From Vibrio algicola (GTDB lineage Bacteria > Pseudomonadota > Gammaproteobacteria > Enterobacterales > Vibrionaceae): a stretch of DNA of 64,000 nucleotides. The translations under genes and the position numbers were made by a program. Numbering within the stretch: position 1 is the stretch's first letter; every line of letters starts with the position of its first letter. Positions 16,740 to 26,546 of this stretch are shown here, piece after piece. The DNA lies in assembly GCF_009601765.2 (NCBI RefSeq), contig NZ_CP045699.1, positions 1,116,001-1,180,000 of the forward strand. Direction: 5' to 3'. The notes under the pieces are model-generated. The model was not told the DNA's origin, did no database searches, and worked only from the letters and a program-made list of their open reading frames with translations.

Positions 16740-19396
16740 GCGATTTAGCTAAACAAATTACGCCAGTAAATATTGAAGACGAGCTGAAAAGTTCGTATTT
16801 AGATTATGCGATGTCCGTCATCGTAGGTCGTGCACTTCCTGATGTGCGCGATGGTCTTAAACCGGTTCACCGTCGCGTTTTGTTCGCGATGAACGTGCTT
16901 GGTAACGATTGGAATAAGCCTTATAAAAAATCCGCTCGTGTCGTTGGTGACGTGATCGGTAAATATCACCCACATGGTGATAGTGCGGTTTATGACACCA
17001 TCGTTCGTATGGCCCAACCATTCTCCTTACGTTACATGCTAGCAGATGGCCAAGGTAACTTTGGTTCTATCGATGGTGATTCTGCAGCCGCAATGCGTTA
17101 CACCGAAGTTCGCATGTCGAAAATTGCACACGAACTGCTTGCCGACCTTGATAAAGAAACGGTTGATTACGTTGATAACTACGACGGCACGGAACAAATC
17201 CCTGCGGTTATGCCAACCAAAATCCCGAACTTATTAGTCAATGGTTCATCTGGTATTGCCGTTGGTATGGCAACTAACATTCCACCACATAACTTAGGTG
17301 AAGTGGTCGATGGTTGCTTGGCTTACATCAATAATGAAGATGTGACTATTGATGAGTTAATGCAATACATTCCAGGCCCTGATTTCCCTACCGCTGCGTT
17401 GATCAGTGGTCGTAAAGGCATTGTCGATGCTTATAAAACGGGTCGTGGTAAAATTTACATGCGTTCAAAAGCGCATATTGATGTGGAAAAAAATGGTCGC
17501 GAAACCATTATTGTTACTGAAATTCCATATCAAGTGAACAAGGCTCGCGTGATTGAAAAAATCGCTGAGCTAGTAAAAGATAAAAAAGTTGAAGGTATCA
17601 GCGCACTACGTGATGAGTCAGATAAAGACGGCATGCGTATTGTGATTGAATGTAAGCGTGATGCAGTGGGTGAAGTGGTTCTTAATAACCTTTACTCACA
17701 AACTCAACTGCAAACGACTTTCGGCGTGAACATGGTTGCACTGGATAACGGCCAGCCAAAACTGTTCAACCTAAAAGAAATGATTAAGTGTTTCGTTGAT
17801 CACCGCCGCGAAGTGGTGACACGTCGTACTATTTTCGAATTGCGTAAAGCTCGTGACCGTGCTCATATCCTTGAAGCCTTGTCGCTAGCATTGTCCAACA
17901 TCGATGAAATTATCGAACTTATCAAAAACGCACCCACCCCTGCTGAAGCAAAAATTGGTTTAGTGGCTCGCGGTTGGCCGTTAGGTAATGTTGCTGGCAT
18001 GCTTGAGCGTGCAGGGACCGATGCTGCGCGTCCTGATTGGTTAGAAGATCAATACGGTATCCGCGATGGCGAGTACTTCTTAACCGAGCAACAAGCCCAA
18101 GCAATCCTAGAATTGCGTCTACACCGTTTAACTGGTTTAGAACACGATAAAATCTTGGACGAATACAAAGCGTTACTTGATGAAATCGCAGAACTTATTC
18201 ACATCCTTTCAAGCACAGAGCGTTTGATGGAAGTGATCCGCGAAGAACTTGAAGCGGTTCGTGAAGGCTTTGGTGATGAGCGTCGCACTGAAATTACTGC
18301 AGCCAGCCATGATATCGACATGGAAGAGCTGATTGCGCGTGAAGATGTAGTGGTTACCTTGTCACATGAAGGTTACGTTAAGTACCAAATTCTAAGCGAT
18401 TACGAAGCACAACGCCGTGGCGGTAAAGGTAAGAGTGCGACTAAGATGAAGAATGAAGATTTCATCGAACGTCTGCTCGTTGCTAATACCCATGACAATA
18501 TTCTTTGCTTCTCAACCCGTGGTAAAACGTACCGCTTGAAGACTTACCAATTGCCGCATGCGACACGTACTGCGCGTGGTAAGCCAATTGTGAACATTCT
18601 ACCGCTAGAAGAGAACGAGCGTATTACTGCGATCCTTCCTGTAACCGAGTTTACTGAAGATAAATTTATCTTTATGGCAACCGGTGACGGTACCGTTAAG
18701 AAAACCTCGCTCGCCAGCTTTGCTAATGTGCGCGCTAACGGTCTTATTGCGGTTAACCTACGTGAAGAAGATTCATTAATCGGCGTCGATATTACTTCTG
18801 GTACTGATGAAATCATGTTGTTCTCGAAAGAGGGTAAAGTGGTTCGCTTTAGTGAAGAACATGTTCGCGCAATGGGACGTACTGCCTCGGGTGTTCGTGG
18901 TATTCGTTTAGCAGAAGGCGATCAAGTGGTCTCACTTATCATCCCTGCGAATGAAGGTGGCGACGTATTAACCGTAACTGAAAATGGTTATGGCAAACGT
19001 ACCGTTATCACTGAATATCCAACCAAAGGTCGTGGCACCAAAGGTGTGGTATCGATTAAAGTGTCTGAGCGTAACGGCCAAGTTGTTGGCGCGGTTCAAG
19101 CTCTCGATGCCGATGAGTTCATGATGATCACCAATGCCGGTACATTAGTTCGTACTCGCGTATCGGAAGTGAGCCAAGTAGGTCGTAATACTCAAGGCGT
19201 GACGTTGATCCGTACTTCTGAAGAAGAGAAAGTAGTCGGATTACAACGCATTGAAGAGATTGAAGAAGACGAAAACGCGATTATTGATGGTGAAGAAGGC
19301 TCTGAACTCGATGCTGAAAACACGATCAATACGCAAGAGGCTTCAGATGCTCCAGCGGCGCAAGATGACGATACCCAAGACACAGATCAAGAGTGA
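16736..19396 (+). CDS. gyrA: DNA gyrase subunit A
   Basis: Type IIA topoisomerase subunit that cuts and rejoins DNA to introduce negative supercoils with GyrB. 886 residues, normal for Vibrio. The catalytic Tyr122 is in [13 protein letters not shown]. The quinolone-resistance region is wild type in the usual positions, Ser83 and Asp87 ([19 protein letters not shown]). The C-terminal beta-pinwheel contains the GyrA box as QRRGGKGKS (about residue 560). The last ~40 residues form an acidic tail. A strong terminator follows. Confidence 0.99.
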   Translation: MSDLAKQITPVNIEDELKSSYLDYAMSVIVGRALPDVRDGLKPVHRRVLFAMNVLGNDWNKPYKKSARVVGDVIGKYHPHGDSAVYDTIVRMAQPFSLRYMLADGQGNFGSIDGDSAAAMRYTEVRMSKIAHELLADLDKETVDYVDNYDGTEQIPAVMPTKIPNLLVNGSSGIAVGMATNIPPHNLGEVVDGCLAYINNEDVTIDELMQYIPGPDFPTAALISGRKGIVDAYKTGRGKIYMRSKAHIDVEKNGRETIIVTEIPYQVNKARVIEKIAELVKDKKVEGISALRDESDKDGMRIVIECKRDAVGEVVLNNLYSQTQLQTTFGVNMVALDNGQPKLFNLKEMIKCFVDHRREVVTRRTIFELRKARDRAHILEALSLALSNIDEIIELIKNAPTPAEAKIGLVARGWPLGNVAGMLERAGTDAARPDWLEDQYGIRDGEYFLTEQQAQAILELRLHRLTGLEHDKILDEYKALLDEIAELIHILSSTERLMEVIREELEAVREGFGDERRTEITAASHDIDMEELIAREDVVVTLSHEGYVKYQILSDYEAQRRGGKGKSATKMKNEDFIERLLVANTHDNILCFSTRGKTYRLKTYQLPHATRTARGKPIVNILPLEENERITAILPVTEFTEDKFIFMATGDGTVKKTSLASFANVRANGLIAVNLREEDSLIGVDITSGTDEIMLFSKEGKVVRFSEEHVRAMGRTASGVRGIRLAEGDQVVSLIIPANEGGDVLTVTENGYGKRTVITEYPTKGRGTKGVVSIKVSERNGQVVGAVQALDADEFMMITNAGTLVRTRVSEVSQVGRNTQGVTLIRTSEEEKVVGLQRIEEIEEDENAIIDGEEGSELDAENTINTQEASDAPAAQDDDTQDTDQE

Positions 19397-19427
19397 TTAT
19401 TAACTCTTCATTTGTTATTTGAAATGA

Positions 19428-19459
19428 AAGCCGAAGATTTCGATCTTCGGCTTTTTTTT
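19428..19459 (+). terminator. Rho-independent terminator after gyrA
   Basis: Perfect 11-bp stem AAGCCGAAGAT / ATCTTCGGCTT with a TTCG tetraloop, followed by a run of T. Among the strongest terminators in the window. Confidence 0.92.
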
Positions 19460-19640
19460 GTTTAAATTTTATACCGCTATTGAATGTCTGACTAAAATAC
19501 TGTGTTTTTACTTGAATGCGGATTTAGATGTTATATTATAACAATAATTATTTGCATCATTAACCTTAACTTTACTTGTGTCTCAGAGTGTTTAAGGAAA
19601 TAATATTGCGTAGCAGAACTAATGAATAAGAGAGAGCAAA

Positions 19641-20240
19641 ATGGCTGAAGTGCGTGCCAGAGTCGACCTAAAAGTGGGTGTTAATAGTGATATTAATGCC
19701 GAAATATTGTCATTTCACCATCTGAAAACCGACAAAGAACATATTGCTATCATCTTTAAGCAAGCCGATAAACAAGATCAAACGCCATTAGTTCGTATGC
19801 ATTCAGAATGTTTAACCGGTGATGTTTTCCATTCATCTCGTTGTGATTGTGGTGAACAGCTGGATGAAACCATTAATAAAATGGGTGAGCAAGGCGGGAT
19901 CTTATTATATCTACGCCAAGAAGGCCGTGGTATTGGCTTGTACAATAAAATTGATGCGTATCGCCTGCAAAGTGAAGGTATGAATACCTATGAAGCCAAT
20001 AATCATTTAGGTTTTGGGGATGATTTGCGCGATTTTTCAGAAGCGGCGCAGATGCTTAAAGCCTTACAGATCGATAAAATTAAATTGATCACCAATAACC
20101 CTAAAAAAATGAAAGAGCTACAAGAGTTTGGCATTGAACTAGAAGAAGTTATCCCAACTCATGTGCATTTGAAAAGCGGCAATGAAAGCTACTTAAAAGC
20201 CAAAGCTTCACATGGTAAACACCGCTTAAAATTCGATTGA
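19641..20240 (+). CDS. ribA: GTP cyclohydrolase II
   Basis: Opens the imidazole ring of GTP, the first step of riboflavin synthesis. 199 residues. Zinc ligands Cys57, Cys68 and Cys70 sit in [20 protein letters not shown], and the active-site block [20 protein letters not shown] is complete, followed by [18 protein letters not shown]. This is the stand-alone form, not fused to RibB. It precedes the iron cluster on the same strand but is separated from it by a terminator, so it is probably its own unit. I looked for an FMN riboswitch upstream and saw none. Confidence 0.96.
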   Translation: MAEVRARVDLKVGVNSDINAEILSFHHLKTDKEHIAIIFKQADKQDQTPLVRMHSECLTGDVFHSSRCDCGEQLDETINKMGEQGGILLYLRQEGRGIGLYNKIDAYRLQSEGMNTYEANNHLGFGDDLRDFSEAAQMLKALQIDKIKLITNNPKKMKELQEFGIELEEVIPTHVHLKSGNESYLKAKASHGKHRLKFD

Positions 20241-20276
20241 TTTGACGATGTGTTTATCACCGTCATCACTAAAACG

Positions 20277-20309
20277 CCGCTATCTTATTCACGAGATAGC
20301 GGTTTTTTT
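20277..20309 (+). terminator. Rho-independent terminator after ribA
   Basis: Perfect 9-bp stem CCGCTATCT / AGATAGCGG, 8-base loop, then seven T. Confidence 0.92.
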
Positions 20310-20592
20310 GTACCTAATTTTGGCAACGAACACTAATACCATTTCCATTTCCATTTCCATTTAAGGTTTGATCAATTTGAATACGGTGAAAAGACGCTGA
20401 TCCGTCCTTGGGCGCTTGAGCAAAGGACATCCATGGTCTTTGATACTTTTCTCTGTTCTCAAGTTTGAATTATCATTAAATGTATGGGATTGGTATAAAT
20501 TTGTTGCGACAACGCAGAAAATTAGCATGTTAAGTAAAAACAAGGTTGTAAAAGTATGGTAAATAAGTATTATTCTTGTTGATTAATCTTAA
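20310..20592. other. Spacer between the ribA terminator and the irpA Fur box
   Basis: About 280 AT-rich bases holding the CCATTT repeat and, near the right end, the presumptive irpA promoter just upstream of the Fur box. No coding sequence was recognised. Confidence 0.5.
20339..20362. repeat. Hexanucleotide tandem repeat, 4 x CCATTT
   Basis: Four perfect CCATTT copies in the ribA-irpA spacer, 30 bases after the ribA terminator and about 230 bases before the Fur box. Copy number could vary by slippage. Confidence 0.85.
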
Positions 20593-20607
20593 TGATAATG
20601 ATTACCA
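20593..20607 (+). promoter_or_regulatory. Fur box upstream of irpA
   Basis: TGATAATGATTACCA matches the 7-1-7 Fur site (TGATAAT-N-ATTATCA) with a single mismatch, and the flanking bases extend the match to the 19-bp consensus. It lies 23 bases upstream of the irpA ATG. It implies repression of the whole following cluster by Fur-Fe(II). Confidence 0.85.
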
Positions 20608-20630
20608 TTAACCTGTATCAAGGAAGAATT

Positions 20631-21905
20631 ATGTTTACCTCTGCAACTCCTCGCATTGCCGTTATTTCTGCTCTTATGTTTGCCAGTCCAATGACTTGGG
20701 CGGCTGGATCTCAAAGCGCTGTTACTGAGCAACAAGTGGTCGAAAATTATGCTGATTTAGCTTACGCCGTATTTGACGATGCTCATATTACCGCGCAGAA
20801 ATTACAATCCTTGATTCAAGCACTAGTGCAAAACCCATCTCAACAAGCGCTTAACCAAGCACGCACCGCTTGGCTTGCGTCGCGTGCTCCTTATCAGCAA
20901 TCAGAAACATTCCGTTTTGGTAATGCCATTGTGGATGATTGGGAAGGGCAACTTAATGCTTGGCCGCTTGATGAAGGTTTAATTGATTATGTCGCCAAAG
21001 GTTACCACTTTGAATTAGGTAATGAAGGCGCTCAAGCCAATATTATTGCCAATAAATCGATTCAAGTTGGTAGTGATAAAATTGATGCAACTAAAATTAC
21101 GCCAGAGTTATTAGCCAGTTTAAATGAACTCGCGGGCTCGGAGGCAAACGTTGCTACTGGTTACCATGCAATTGAATTCCTGCTATGGGGACAAGATTTA
21201 CACGGCACTCAAGCCGGAACCGGTGAGCGTCCTTATACGGATTTTGCCAGTGGCAAGCAATGTACTAATGGCAACTGTGATCGTCGTGCTCAATACCTTG
21301 AAGCGGCGTCTCAATTGTTAGTGCAAGATTTAGATTGGATGAAAGCTCAGTGGGATGGCAAGGAAAAAGACAATTATCGTAGTCAGTTGCTCAGCCAACC
21401 GGCACGAGATGGCATTGGTAAAATGCTGTTTGGTATGGGGTCATTATCGCTAGGAGAGCTGGCTGGCGAACGTATGAAAGTGGCGTTAGAAGCCAATTCA
21501 ACCGAAGATGAGCATGATTGTTTCTCTGATAATACTCATAACTCGCATTACTTTAATGAACTGGGTATCTATAACGTATTTAACGGCAGTTATACTCGTG
21601 TTGATGGCTCTGTTGTAACAGGCGCAAGTATTAAAGATCTTGTAGCCAGTAAGGATGCGGCAGCGGCAAAACAGATCGCGACACAATTTGAGAGTACTCG
21701 AGATCAAGTGCATAAGTTAGTGGATTCTGCCGAGCAAAATAACCAACACTTTGACCAACTTATTGCTTCAAACAATAAAGCTGGCAATGCGTTAGTCAAT
21801 GACTCGATTCAAGCGTTAGTCAAACAAACGGAAGCGATTGAAAAAGCGGCGGCTGTGATTGGTATTACGAGCCTTAGCCCTGATAACGCGGATCACGAAT
21901 TTTAA
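20631..21905 (+). CDS. irpA: Iron-regulated imelysin-family protein IrpA
   Basis: Exported protein of the imelysin (peptidase M75-like) family, linked to iron uptake; bacterial imelysins carry a conserved GxHxxE metal-site motif, here GYHAIEFLLWGQDLHGT. 424 residues. The N-terminus has a signal peptide (VISALMFASPMTWAAGS). ATG 20631 has the ribosome-binding site AAGGAAG and lies 23 bases after a Fur box; an ATG-type start 13 codons upstream would overlap that box and is rejected. First gene of a four-gene Fur-controlled cluster. Periplasmic or surface location is inferred. Confidence 0.92.
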   Translation: MFTSATPRIAVISALMFASPMTWAAGSQSAVTEQQVVENYADLAYAVFDDAHITAQKLQSLIQALVQNPSQQALNQARTAWLASRAPYQQSETFRFGNAIVDDWEGQLNAWPLDEGLIDYVAKGYHFELGNEGAQANIIANKSIQVGSDKIDATKITPELLASLNELAGSEANVATGYHAIEFLLWGQDLHGTQAGTGERPYTDFASGKQCTNGNCDRRAQYLEAASQLLVQDLDWMKAQWDGKEKDNYRSQLLSQPARDGIGKMLFGMGSLSLGELAGERMKVALEANSTEDEHDCFSDNTHNSHYFNELGIYNVFNGSYTRVDGSVVTGASIKDLVASKDAAAAKQIATQFESTRDQVHKLVDSAEQNNQHFDQLIASNNKAGNALVNDSIQALVKQTEAIEKAAAVIGITSLSPDNADHEF

Positions 21906-21964
21906 TTTTTTTTCAAGGACCTCACATTCGGTGATTGTATTTTCGGATGAGAGAACAATGGATT

Positions 21965-21987
21965 AGGGCTCGTCTTTTCTGAGCCCT
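21965..21987 (+). other. Hairpin between irpA and the dihaem protein gene
   Basis: Perfect 7-bp stem AGGGCTC / GAGCCCT with a 9-base loop and no T-run, 14 bases before the next start. It may stabilise the irpA mRNA 3' end or reduce downstream expression. Confidence 0.55.
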
Positions 21988-22000
21988 TACAGGATGTACC

Positions 22001-23476
22001 ATGAAAGCCACGATGCCCACGATGCCAGTAACACTTATATCTAAACCCCATAAACGTACAATCTTTGCCCTCATTTTTGCACTTTATCTGCCATCAACCG
22101 CTTTGGCGTACGGTATCAAATCTGGCGGCGATACCAGTACCAATAAACAAGGCAGTAATGCTTTTTCTATGCCGGCTAATAATCTGCCATTATCGAAACG
22201 GTTGGATTTTAGTGTCGGGAATAGTTTTTTTCGTAACCCTTGGGTCGCCGCGCCAGCGACCACGGATGCAAGAGATGGATTAGGGCCACTTTTTAATACC
22301 AATGGTTGCCAAAATTGCCATATTAAAGATGGTCGAGGGCATCCACCTGAAGAGGGAGAAGACCAAGCGGTTTCGATGTTGGTCCGGTTGAGTATTCCAG
22401 CCCTGACGGCAAAGCAAAAACAACAATTGGTCATATCTGGGGTGATCCCTGAACCTATGTATGGCGATCAGCTGGAAGATTTTGCCATTCCAAACGCTAA
22501 ACCGGAAGGCAAAATTAAGATTGAATATAGCAAGTTTAATGTCCGTTTTAGTGATGGTGAAACAATTGAATTAAGAAAGCCTAGCATCAAGTTGCATGAT
22601 CTCAATTACGGAGAATTGCATCCAGATACCATGTTATCGGCTCGCATTGCGCCGCCAATGATAGGTTTAGGGTTACTTGAATCTATCTCGGTTGAAACGC
22701 TGCAGAATATCGCTGACCAGCAACAGCGCGATAATAAAGGTATTTCAGGTAAGTTAAATCAAGTCTGGGATGTGCAAACAAAATCCACGCAAGTGGGACG
22801 ATTTGGTTGGAAAGCAGGGCAACCTAGCGCGATTCAACAAGATGCAGGGGCGTTTAATGGCGATCTTGGCTTAACCAGTGCTTTATTTCCGCATGAAAAC
22901 TGTTCACCGCAACAAACAATTTGCGCCGAAATGCCAAATGGGAATCGCGCCAATAATGCCGCTGCGAATGAGGTGAATTCAACCGAAGATTATGAAGTTA
23001 GCAATAAAATCTTAAAATTTGTCGAGTTTTATTCGCAACATTTAGCGGTGCCGATCCGCAGAAATACCACAGATCCAAGCGTGATACGCGGGCAACAACT
23101 ATTTGAAAATGTGGGCTGTGCGTCTTGTCATACTCCAGAAATCAAAACGGCGCAGAGTGATGAATTACCATCGCTGTCCAATCAAACCATCCATCCTTAT
23201 AGCGATCTGTTATTGCATGATATGGGCGAAGGTTTAGCGGATAACCGACCTGAATTTTTAGCCACAGGCTCAGAATGGCGTACACCACCCTTGTGGGGCA
23301 TTGGCTATACCGAAGAAGTGAACGGACACAGTTATTTCTTACACGATGGACGGGCGCGTAACTTAATGGAAGCGGTATTGTGGCATGGTGGTGAAGCTCA
23401 ATCGGCCAAAGAACAAGTGCTTAATTTAAGCAAAGCCGATCGCGACGCCTTGACCGACTTTTTAAATTCCCTATAG
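22001..23476 (+). CDS. Dihaem c-type oxidoreductase (DUF1111, peroxidase-like)
   Basis: 491 residues. A signal peptide (IFALIFALYLPSTALAYG) leads into a protein with two CxxCH haem c sites, NGCQNCHIKDGRGHPP in the first half and VGCASCHTPE in the second, the pattern of the DHOR/thiol-oxidoreductase family. The C-terminal block YFLHDGRARNLMEAVLWHGG is also characteristic. It should be a periplasmic redox protein. Located between two imelysin genes in the Fur-controlled cluster, it may change the oxidation state of iron during uptake; that role is inference. The start region has two further in-frame ATG codons. Confidence 0.88.
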   Translation: MKATMPTMPVTLISKPHKRTIFALIFALYLPSTALAYGIKSGGDTSTNKQGSNAFSMPANNLPLSKRLDFSVGNSFFRNPWVAAPATTDARDGLGPLFNTNGCQNCHIKDGRGHPPEEGEDQAVSMLVRLSIPALTAKQKQQLVISGVIPEPMYGDQLEDFAIPNAKPEGKIKIEYSKFNVRFSDGETIELRKPSIKLHDLNYGELHPDTMLSARIAPPMIGLGLLESISVETLQNIADQQQRDNKGISGKLNQVWDVQTKSTQVGRFGWKAGQPSAIQQDAGAFNGDLGLTSALFPHENCSPQQTICAEMPNGNRANNAAANEVNSTEDYEVSNKILKFVEFYSQHLAVPIRRNTTDPSVIRGQQLFENVGCASCHTPEIKTAQSDELPSLSNQTIHPYSDLLLHDMGEGLADNRPEFLATGSEWRTPPLWGIGYTEEVNGHSYFLHDGRARNLMEAVLWHGGEAQSAKEQVLNLSKADRDALTDFLNSL

Positions 23477-23488
23477 AGAACTGGATTT

Positions 23489-24553
23489 ATGTTGAAACGT
23501 ATCATCATTGCAGTGTGTGCTTGTTTGGTCGGAGGCGGTCTTTATTACGCTTATTTATCGGATACAACTGGCAATATTAAAACCCAGCAGATTGCGTCAT
23601 CGAAGCCTAAAAATAGCCAGCAACAGGTACATCAATTAGAACTCGAGTTTGCACAAGGCTTTTCAACGTCAAGCGCAAAATTACAAACAGCAGTCGCACA
23701 ATATTGCCAATCGAATAATGGACTCAGTTTAGAAGCACTACAAGAACAATGGCTTGAAATGATGCAAGCTTGGATGCCGTTACAAGGTCAGGCAAAAGGG
23801 CCAGCCAAAGCGGTCGCATTAAGCTGGAATGTACAATTTTGGCCGGATAAGAAAAATATCACCGGTCAAAAAATGCAGCAACTGTTACAACAAAAAGCAT
23901 TATGGAATACCGAAAGTATCGCTAATCAAAGCGTGACGGTGCAGGGGGTAACGGGCTTGGAGTGGTTATTATTTGATGCGCAATCGCCATTAATTAGCGG
24001 CGATAAATTCAGCTGTGGACTGCTTAGGGCAACCACAGACACCTTGCATAATCATGCTCAAACTATAACGACTCAATGGCAATCCAATCCGTGGTCTGGT
24101 TATGATGATAGTCAGTGGCAAGCGGAGTATATTGGTTTGCTCACTAATCAATTAGACTTTTTAATGCTAAAGATGAGTCGACCATTAGCAAAAATCGGCC
24201 ATCCACGACCGTACTTTTCCGAGGCGTGGCGATCGAAGCAATCGTTAGCTTTAATGACAAGTAATCTGCAAGCGTTGCGTCAATTATATTTGGCGAAAGG
24301 GCTAGGATTAGATGCGCAATTAAGAGCGCAAGATCATAGTGAATTGGCCGATCGGCTGTTAGCACAGTTTGATCAAACCATCAGCACATGGCCGAAACAA
24401 GCCAGTTTATTTGAGATGTTGCAAACCAAAGAAGGGTATCGACAGGCACTGACTCAGTTTAATAAATTAGAGCGGATCAAATACCTATTACATGATGAAG
24501 TGGCGGTTGAGTTGGGCGTGGTCGTTGGGTTTAACTCAACCGATGGCGATTGA
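23489..24553 (+). CDS. Second imelysin-family protein, diverged
   Basis: 354 residues with an N-terminal hydrophobic segment (IIIAVCACLVGGGLYYAY) that may act as a signal or anchor. The body matches imelysin-type helical-bundle proteins (LQEQWLEMMQAWMPLQ; GVTGLEWLLFD). The position of the GxHxxE motif reads GVTGLE: Gly and Glu are kept but His is replaced, so metal binding may differ from IrpA. Third gene of the cluster, 12 bases after the dihaem gene, and adjacent to the DUF1513 gene. Probably periplasmic. Confidence 0.85.
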   Translation: MLKRIIIAVCACLVGGGLYYAYLSDTTGNIKTQQIASSKPKNSQQQVHQLELEFAQGFSTSSAKLQTAVAQYCQSNNGLSLEALQEQWLEMMQAWMPLQGQAKGPAKAVALSWNVQFWPDKKNITGQKMQQLLQQKALWNTESIANQSVTVQGVTGLEWLLFDAQSPLISGDKFSCGLLRATTDTLHNHAQTITTQWQSNPWSGYDDSQWQAEYIGLLTNQLDFLMLKMSRPLAKIGHPRPYFSEAWRSKQSLALMTSNLQALRQLYLAKGLGLDAQLRAQDHSELADRLLAQFDQTISTWPKQASLFEMLQTKEGYRQALTQFNKLERIKYLLHDEVAVELGVVVGFNSTDGD

Positions 24554-24557
24554 TCCC

Positions 24558-25664
24558 ATGACAGATTTTAATGCTAAGCGGCGTCAATTATTAACCTTAG
24601 CCGTGCTTGGTGGCGGGGGAATCGTCTGTGGTGGACTGGCTTGGTTATATCACGCCAGTAAGCCAAGTAATAAGGCTGCGCTAATCGGTAACTCTGTTGG
24701 CTTTAATCAACGTTTTCATTGTGTAGTGGCTGATTGGCAAGGTAATCCTATTTATCAAATTGCTTTGCCTCAAAGAGCGCACGGCGTCGCCATTAGTCAG
24801 CAAAGTACGATGGGATTTAGTGACGCCGTGGCTTTCGCTCGTCGCCCTGGTAGTTACTTTCAAGTGTTTGATTACCAAACCGGCTTAAAAAAACAGCTTA
24901 TTCAGGCCGAAGCAGACCGCTATTTTTATGGCCATGGTGTATTTAGCGTGGATGGTAAATTTCTGCTGGCAACCCAAGGGATCAAACAGAGCAGTCAAGG
25001 ATTAATTGGTATTTATGATGTTGAACAAGATTATAAAAAAGTCGATGAATGGCATGGGATAGGGATCGGCCCGCATGAAGTTATTGGCTTAAATGATGGC
25101 AGTTATGCGGTCGGTGTGGGTGGGGTTCATACTCAAGGTCGTGAAGCATTGAACCTAGACACGATGCAACCGACCTTAACCCGATTAGATCAAACTGGGC
25201 GCATCATTAGTCAAGTAGGATTAGGCGATAAAAAACTCAGCATTCGTCATCTTGGTTATGATCAGCATGACTTAATTTTATGTGGCCAACAATATCGCGG
25301 CCAACCGGATGATTACCCGGCGTTAATTGCAATGCAACAAGGTGAGGGAGAATTAATCTCTTTGAACGCCGAACCAGAGCAATGGGCGCGATTTAATCAT
25401 TATATCGCCAGTATTGCGGTGGTGGGGGACTATGTACTTGCGACATCACCACCGGGTAATTGCTATGGTATTTGGTCGATTTCGCAAAATAAATTACTTG
25501 AGTTACAGCCCTTACCCGATGCCTCTGGCGTAGTGGCGCACAATGGTGAATTTTTTGTTAGCTCTGGATCTGGTGAAGTGGTGACCAGATCGCCCCTCGA
25601 TGATGTTCAGAGATTTAATTCAACCATTCGATGGGATAACCATTGGAATGCTATACCGAGCTAA
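24558..25664 (+). CDS. DUF1513 beta-propeller-like protein
   Basis: 368 residues. Starts with a twin-arginine-like signal (KRRQLLTLAVLGGGGIVCGG), suggesting Tat export or an inner-membrane anchor. The body has repeated short strands (RAHGVAISQQ, YFYGHGVFSVDGKFLLATQG, GIGPHEVIGLNDGSYAVGVGG) as expected for the DUF1513 propeller family that accompanies imelysins and dihaem proteins in iron clusters. Start choice: ATG 24558 lies 4 bases after the preceding stop and gives the clean Tat-like N-terminus; ATG 24543 is an alternative. Last gene of the cluster. Confidence 0.85.
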   Translation: MTDFNAKRRQLLTLAVLGGGGIVCGGLAWLYHASKPSNKAALIGNSVGFNQRFHCVVADWQGNPIYQIALPQRAHGVAISQQSTMGFSDAVAFARRPGSYFQVFDYQTGLKKQLIQAEADRYFYGHGVFSVDGKFLLATQGIKQSSQGLIGIYDVEQDYKKVDEWHGIGIGPHEVIGLNDGSYAVGVGGVHTQGREALNLDTMQPTLTRLDQTGRIISQVGLGDKKLSIRHLGYDQHDLILCGQQYRGQPDDYPALIAMQQGEGELISLNAEPEQWARFNHYIASIAVVGDYVLATSPPGNCYGIWSISQNKLLELQPLPDASGVVAHNGEFFVSSGSGEVVTRSPLDDVQRFNSTIRWDNHWNAIPS

Positions 25665-25729
25665 ACAAGTCCCCCGAGCTAAGCAACTACTCAGAGTTCA
25701 GTAACTACTCAGAGTTAAGCAAGCACTTG
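25658..25729. repeat. Degenerate 18-bp tandem repeat, four units
   Basis: Units at 25658-25675, 25676-25693, 25694-25711 and 25712-25729, all beginning GAGYT and sharing the pattern GAGCTAAGCAACTACTCA; the middle two are most alike. The first unit contains the DUF1513 stop codon, so the array grew from the 3' end of that gene. Its unit length and copy number equal those of the 788-859 array, but the sequences are unrelated. Confidence 0.75.
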
Positions 25730-25787
25730 TAAAAATAACACTGAAATGTCATAGTTTCGCTACTATTCTTATCAAGACATTACTGCT

Positions 25788-26441
25788 ATGAGCCTTCAAT
25801 ATCAATCTGTTCCAGTCACTCCATTTCAACAAAACTGTTCTATCGTATGGTGCGATCAAACCATGAAAGGGGTGATTGTTGATCCCGGTGGTGAGGTTGA
25901 GCACTTAGTCACCATCATTAATACCTTAGGTGTCACACTTGAAAAAATCGTGTTAACCCATGGACATCTGGATCATGTTGGTGGCACGCCAGAGCTAAAA
26001 GCGCAAATGAATGTGCCAGTGATCGGCCCTCATATTGATGATGCATTTTGGCTACAAGGTTTAATGAATCAAAGCCAGATGTTTGGTTTTCCACCTATTG
26101 ACCCTTTTGAGCCAACTCAATGGTTACAAGAAGGCGACAGTATTGAATTTGGCGAGGAAAGATTGCAAGTGATCCATACTCCAGGGCATACCCCAGGTCA
26201 TGTGGTGTTATTTAGCCCATCAGCGCAAATTGCCTTTGTTGGCGATGTTTTATTTAACGGCGCAATAGGCCGTACGGATTTTCCGAAAGGGGATTTTCAA
26301 ACTTTAATTAACAGCATTAAAACCAAGTTGTGGCCACTCGGTAATGAGGTGCGTTTTATTCCTGGTCATGGCCCTGAATCGACTTTTGGACAAGAGCGAA
26401 AGTCGAACCCGTATGTCGCCGATGAAATGCCATTGTATTAA
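25788..26441 (+). CDS. MBL-fold metallo-hydrolase, YcbL/glyoxalase II-like
   Basis: 217-residue cytoplasmic hydrolase. The zinc-binding motif THGHLDHVGG is complete, as are the later ligands (TPGHTPGHV, VGDVLFNGAIGRTDFP, IPGHGPES). The length and the GAIGRTDFP block match the YcbL single-domain glyoxalase II type, which hydrolyses S-lactoylglutathione or related thioesters. It is a separate unit, ended by a terminator that touches the IS5-family element. Confidence 0.88.
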   Translation: MSLQYQSVPVTPFQQNCSIVWCDQTMKGVIVDPGGEVEHLVTIINTLGVTLEKIVLTHGHLDHVGGTPELKAQMNVPVIGPHIDDAFWLQGLMNQSQMFGFPPIDPFEPTQWLQEGDSIEFGEERLQVIHTPGHTPGHVVLFSPSAQIAFVGDVLFNGAIGRTDFPKGDFQTLINSIKTKLWPLGNEVRFIPGHGPESTFGQERKSNPYVADEMPLY

Positions 26442-26462
26442 GCATTAGTGAGCAATATTAAG

Positions 26463-26492
26463 AAAACCAGTTCACCTCAAACTGGTTTTTTT
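26463..26492 (+). terminator. Rho-independent terminator after the ycbL-like gene
   Basis: Perfect 10-bp stem AAAACCAGTT / AACTGGTTTT followed by T. The T-tract ends at the IS boundary (26494), so the insertion lies precisely at the end of this transcription unit. Confidence 0.88.
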
Positions 26493-26493
26493 A

Positions 26494-26511
26494 GGCTTTG
26501 TTGCGTAATTC
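26494..26511 (+). repeat. IS5-family terminal inverted repeat, left
   Basis: 18 bp, GGCTTTGTTGCGTAATTC, identical to the complement of the right end. Confidence 0.93.
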
Positions 26512-26546
26512 AAATTTAGAGGTGACAACACTAGAATGGTATTATT

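Noticed and set aside
19490..19580. Fur box upstream of ribA
   Set aside because: The AT-rich stretch with AATAATTATTTGCATCA matches the Fur consensus only weakly compared with the clear irpA site.
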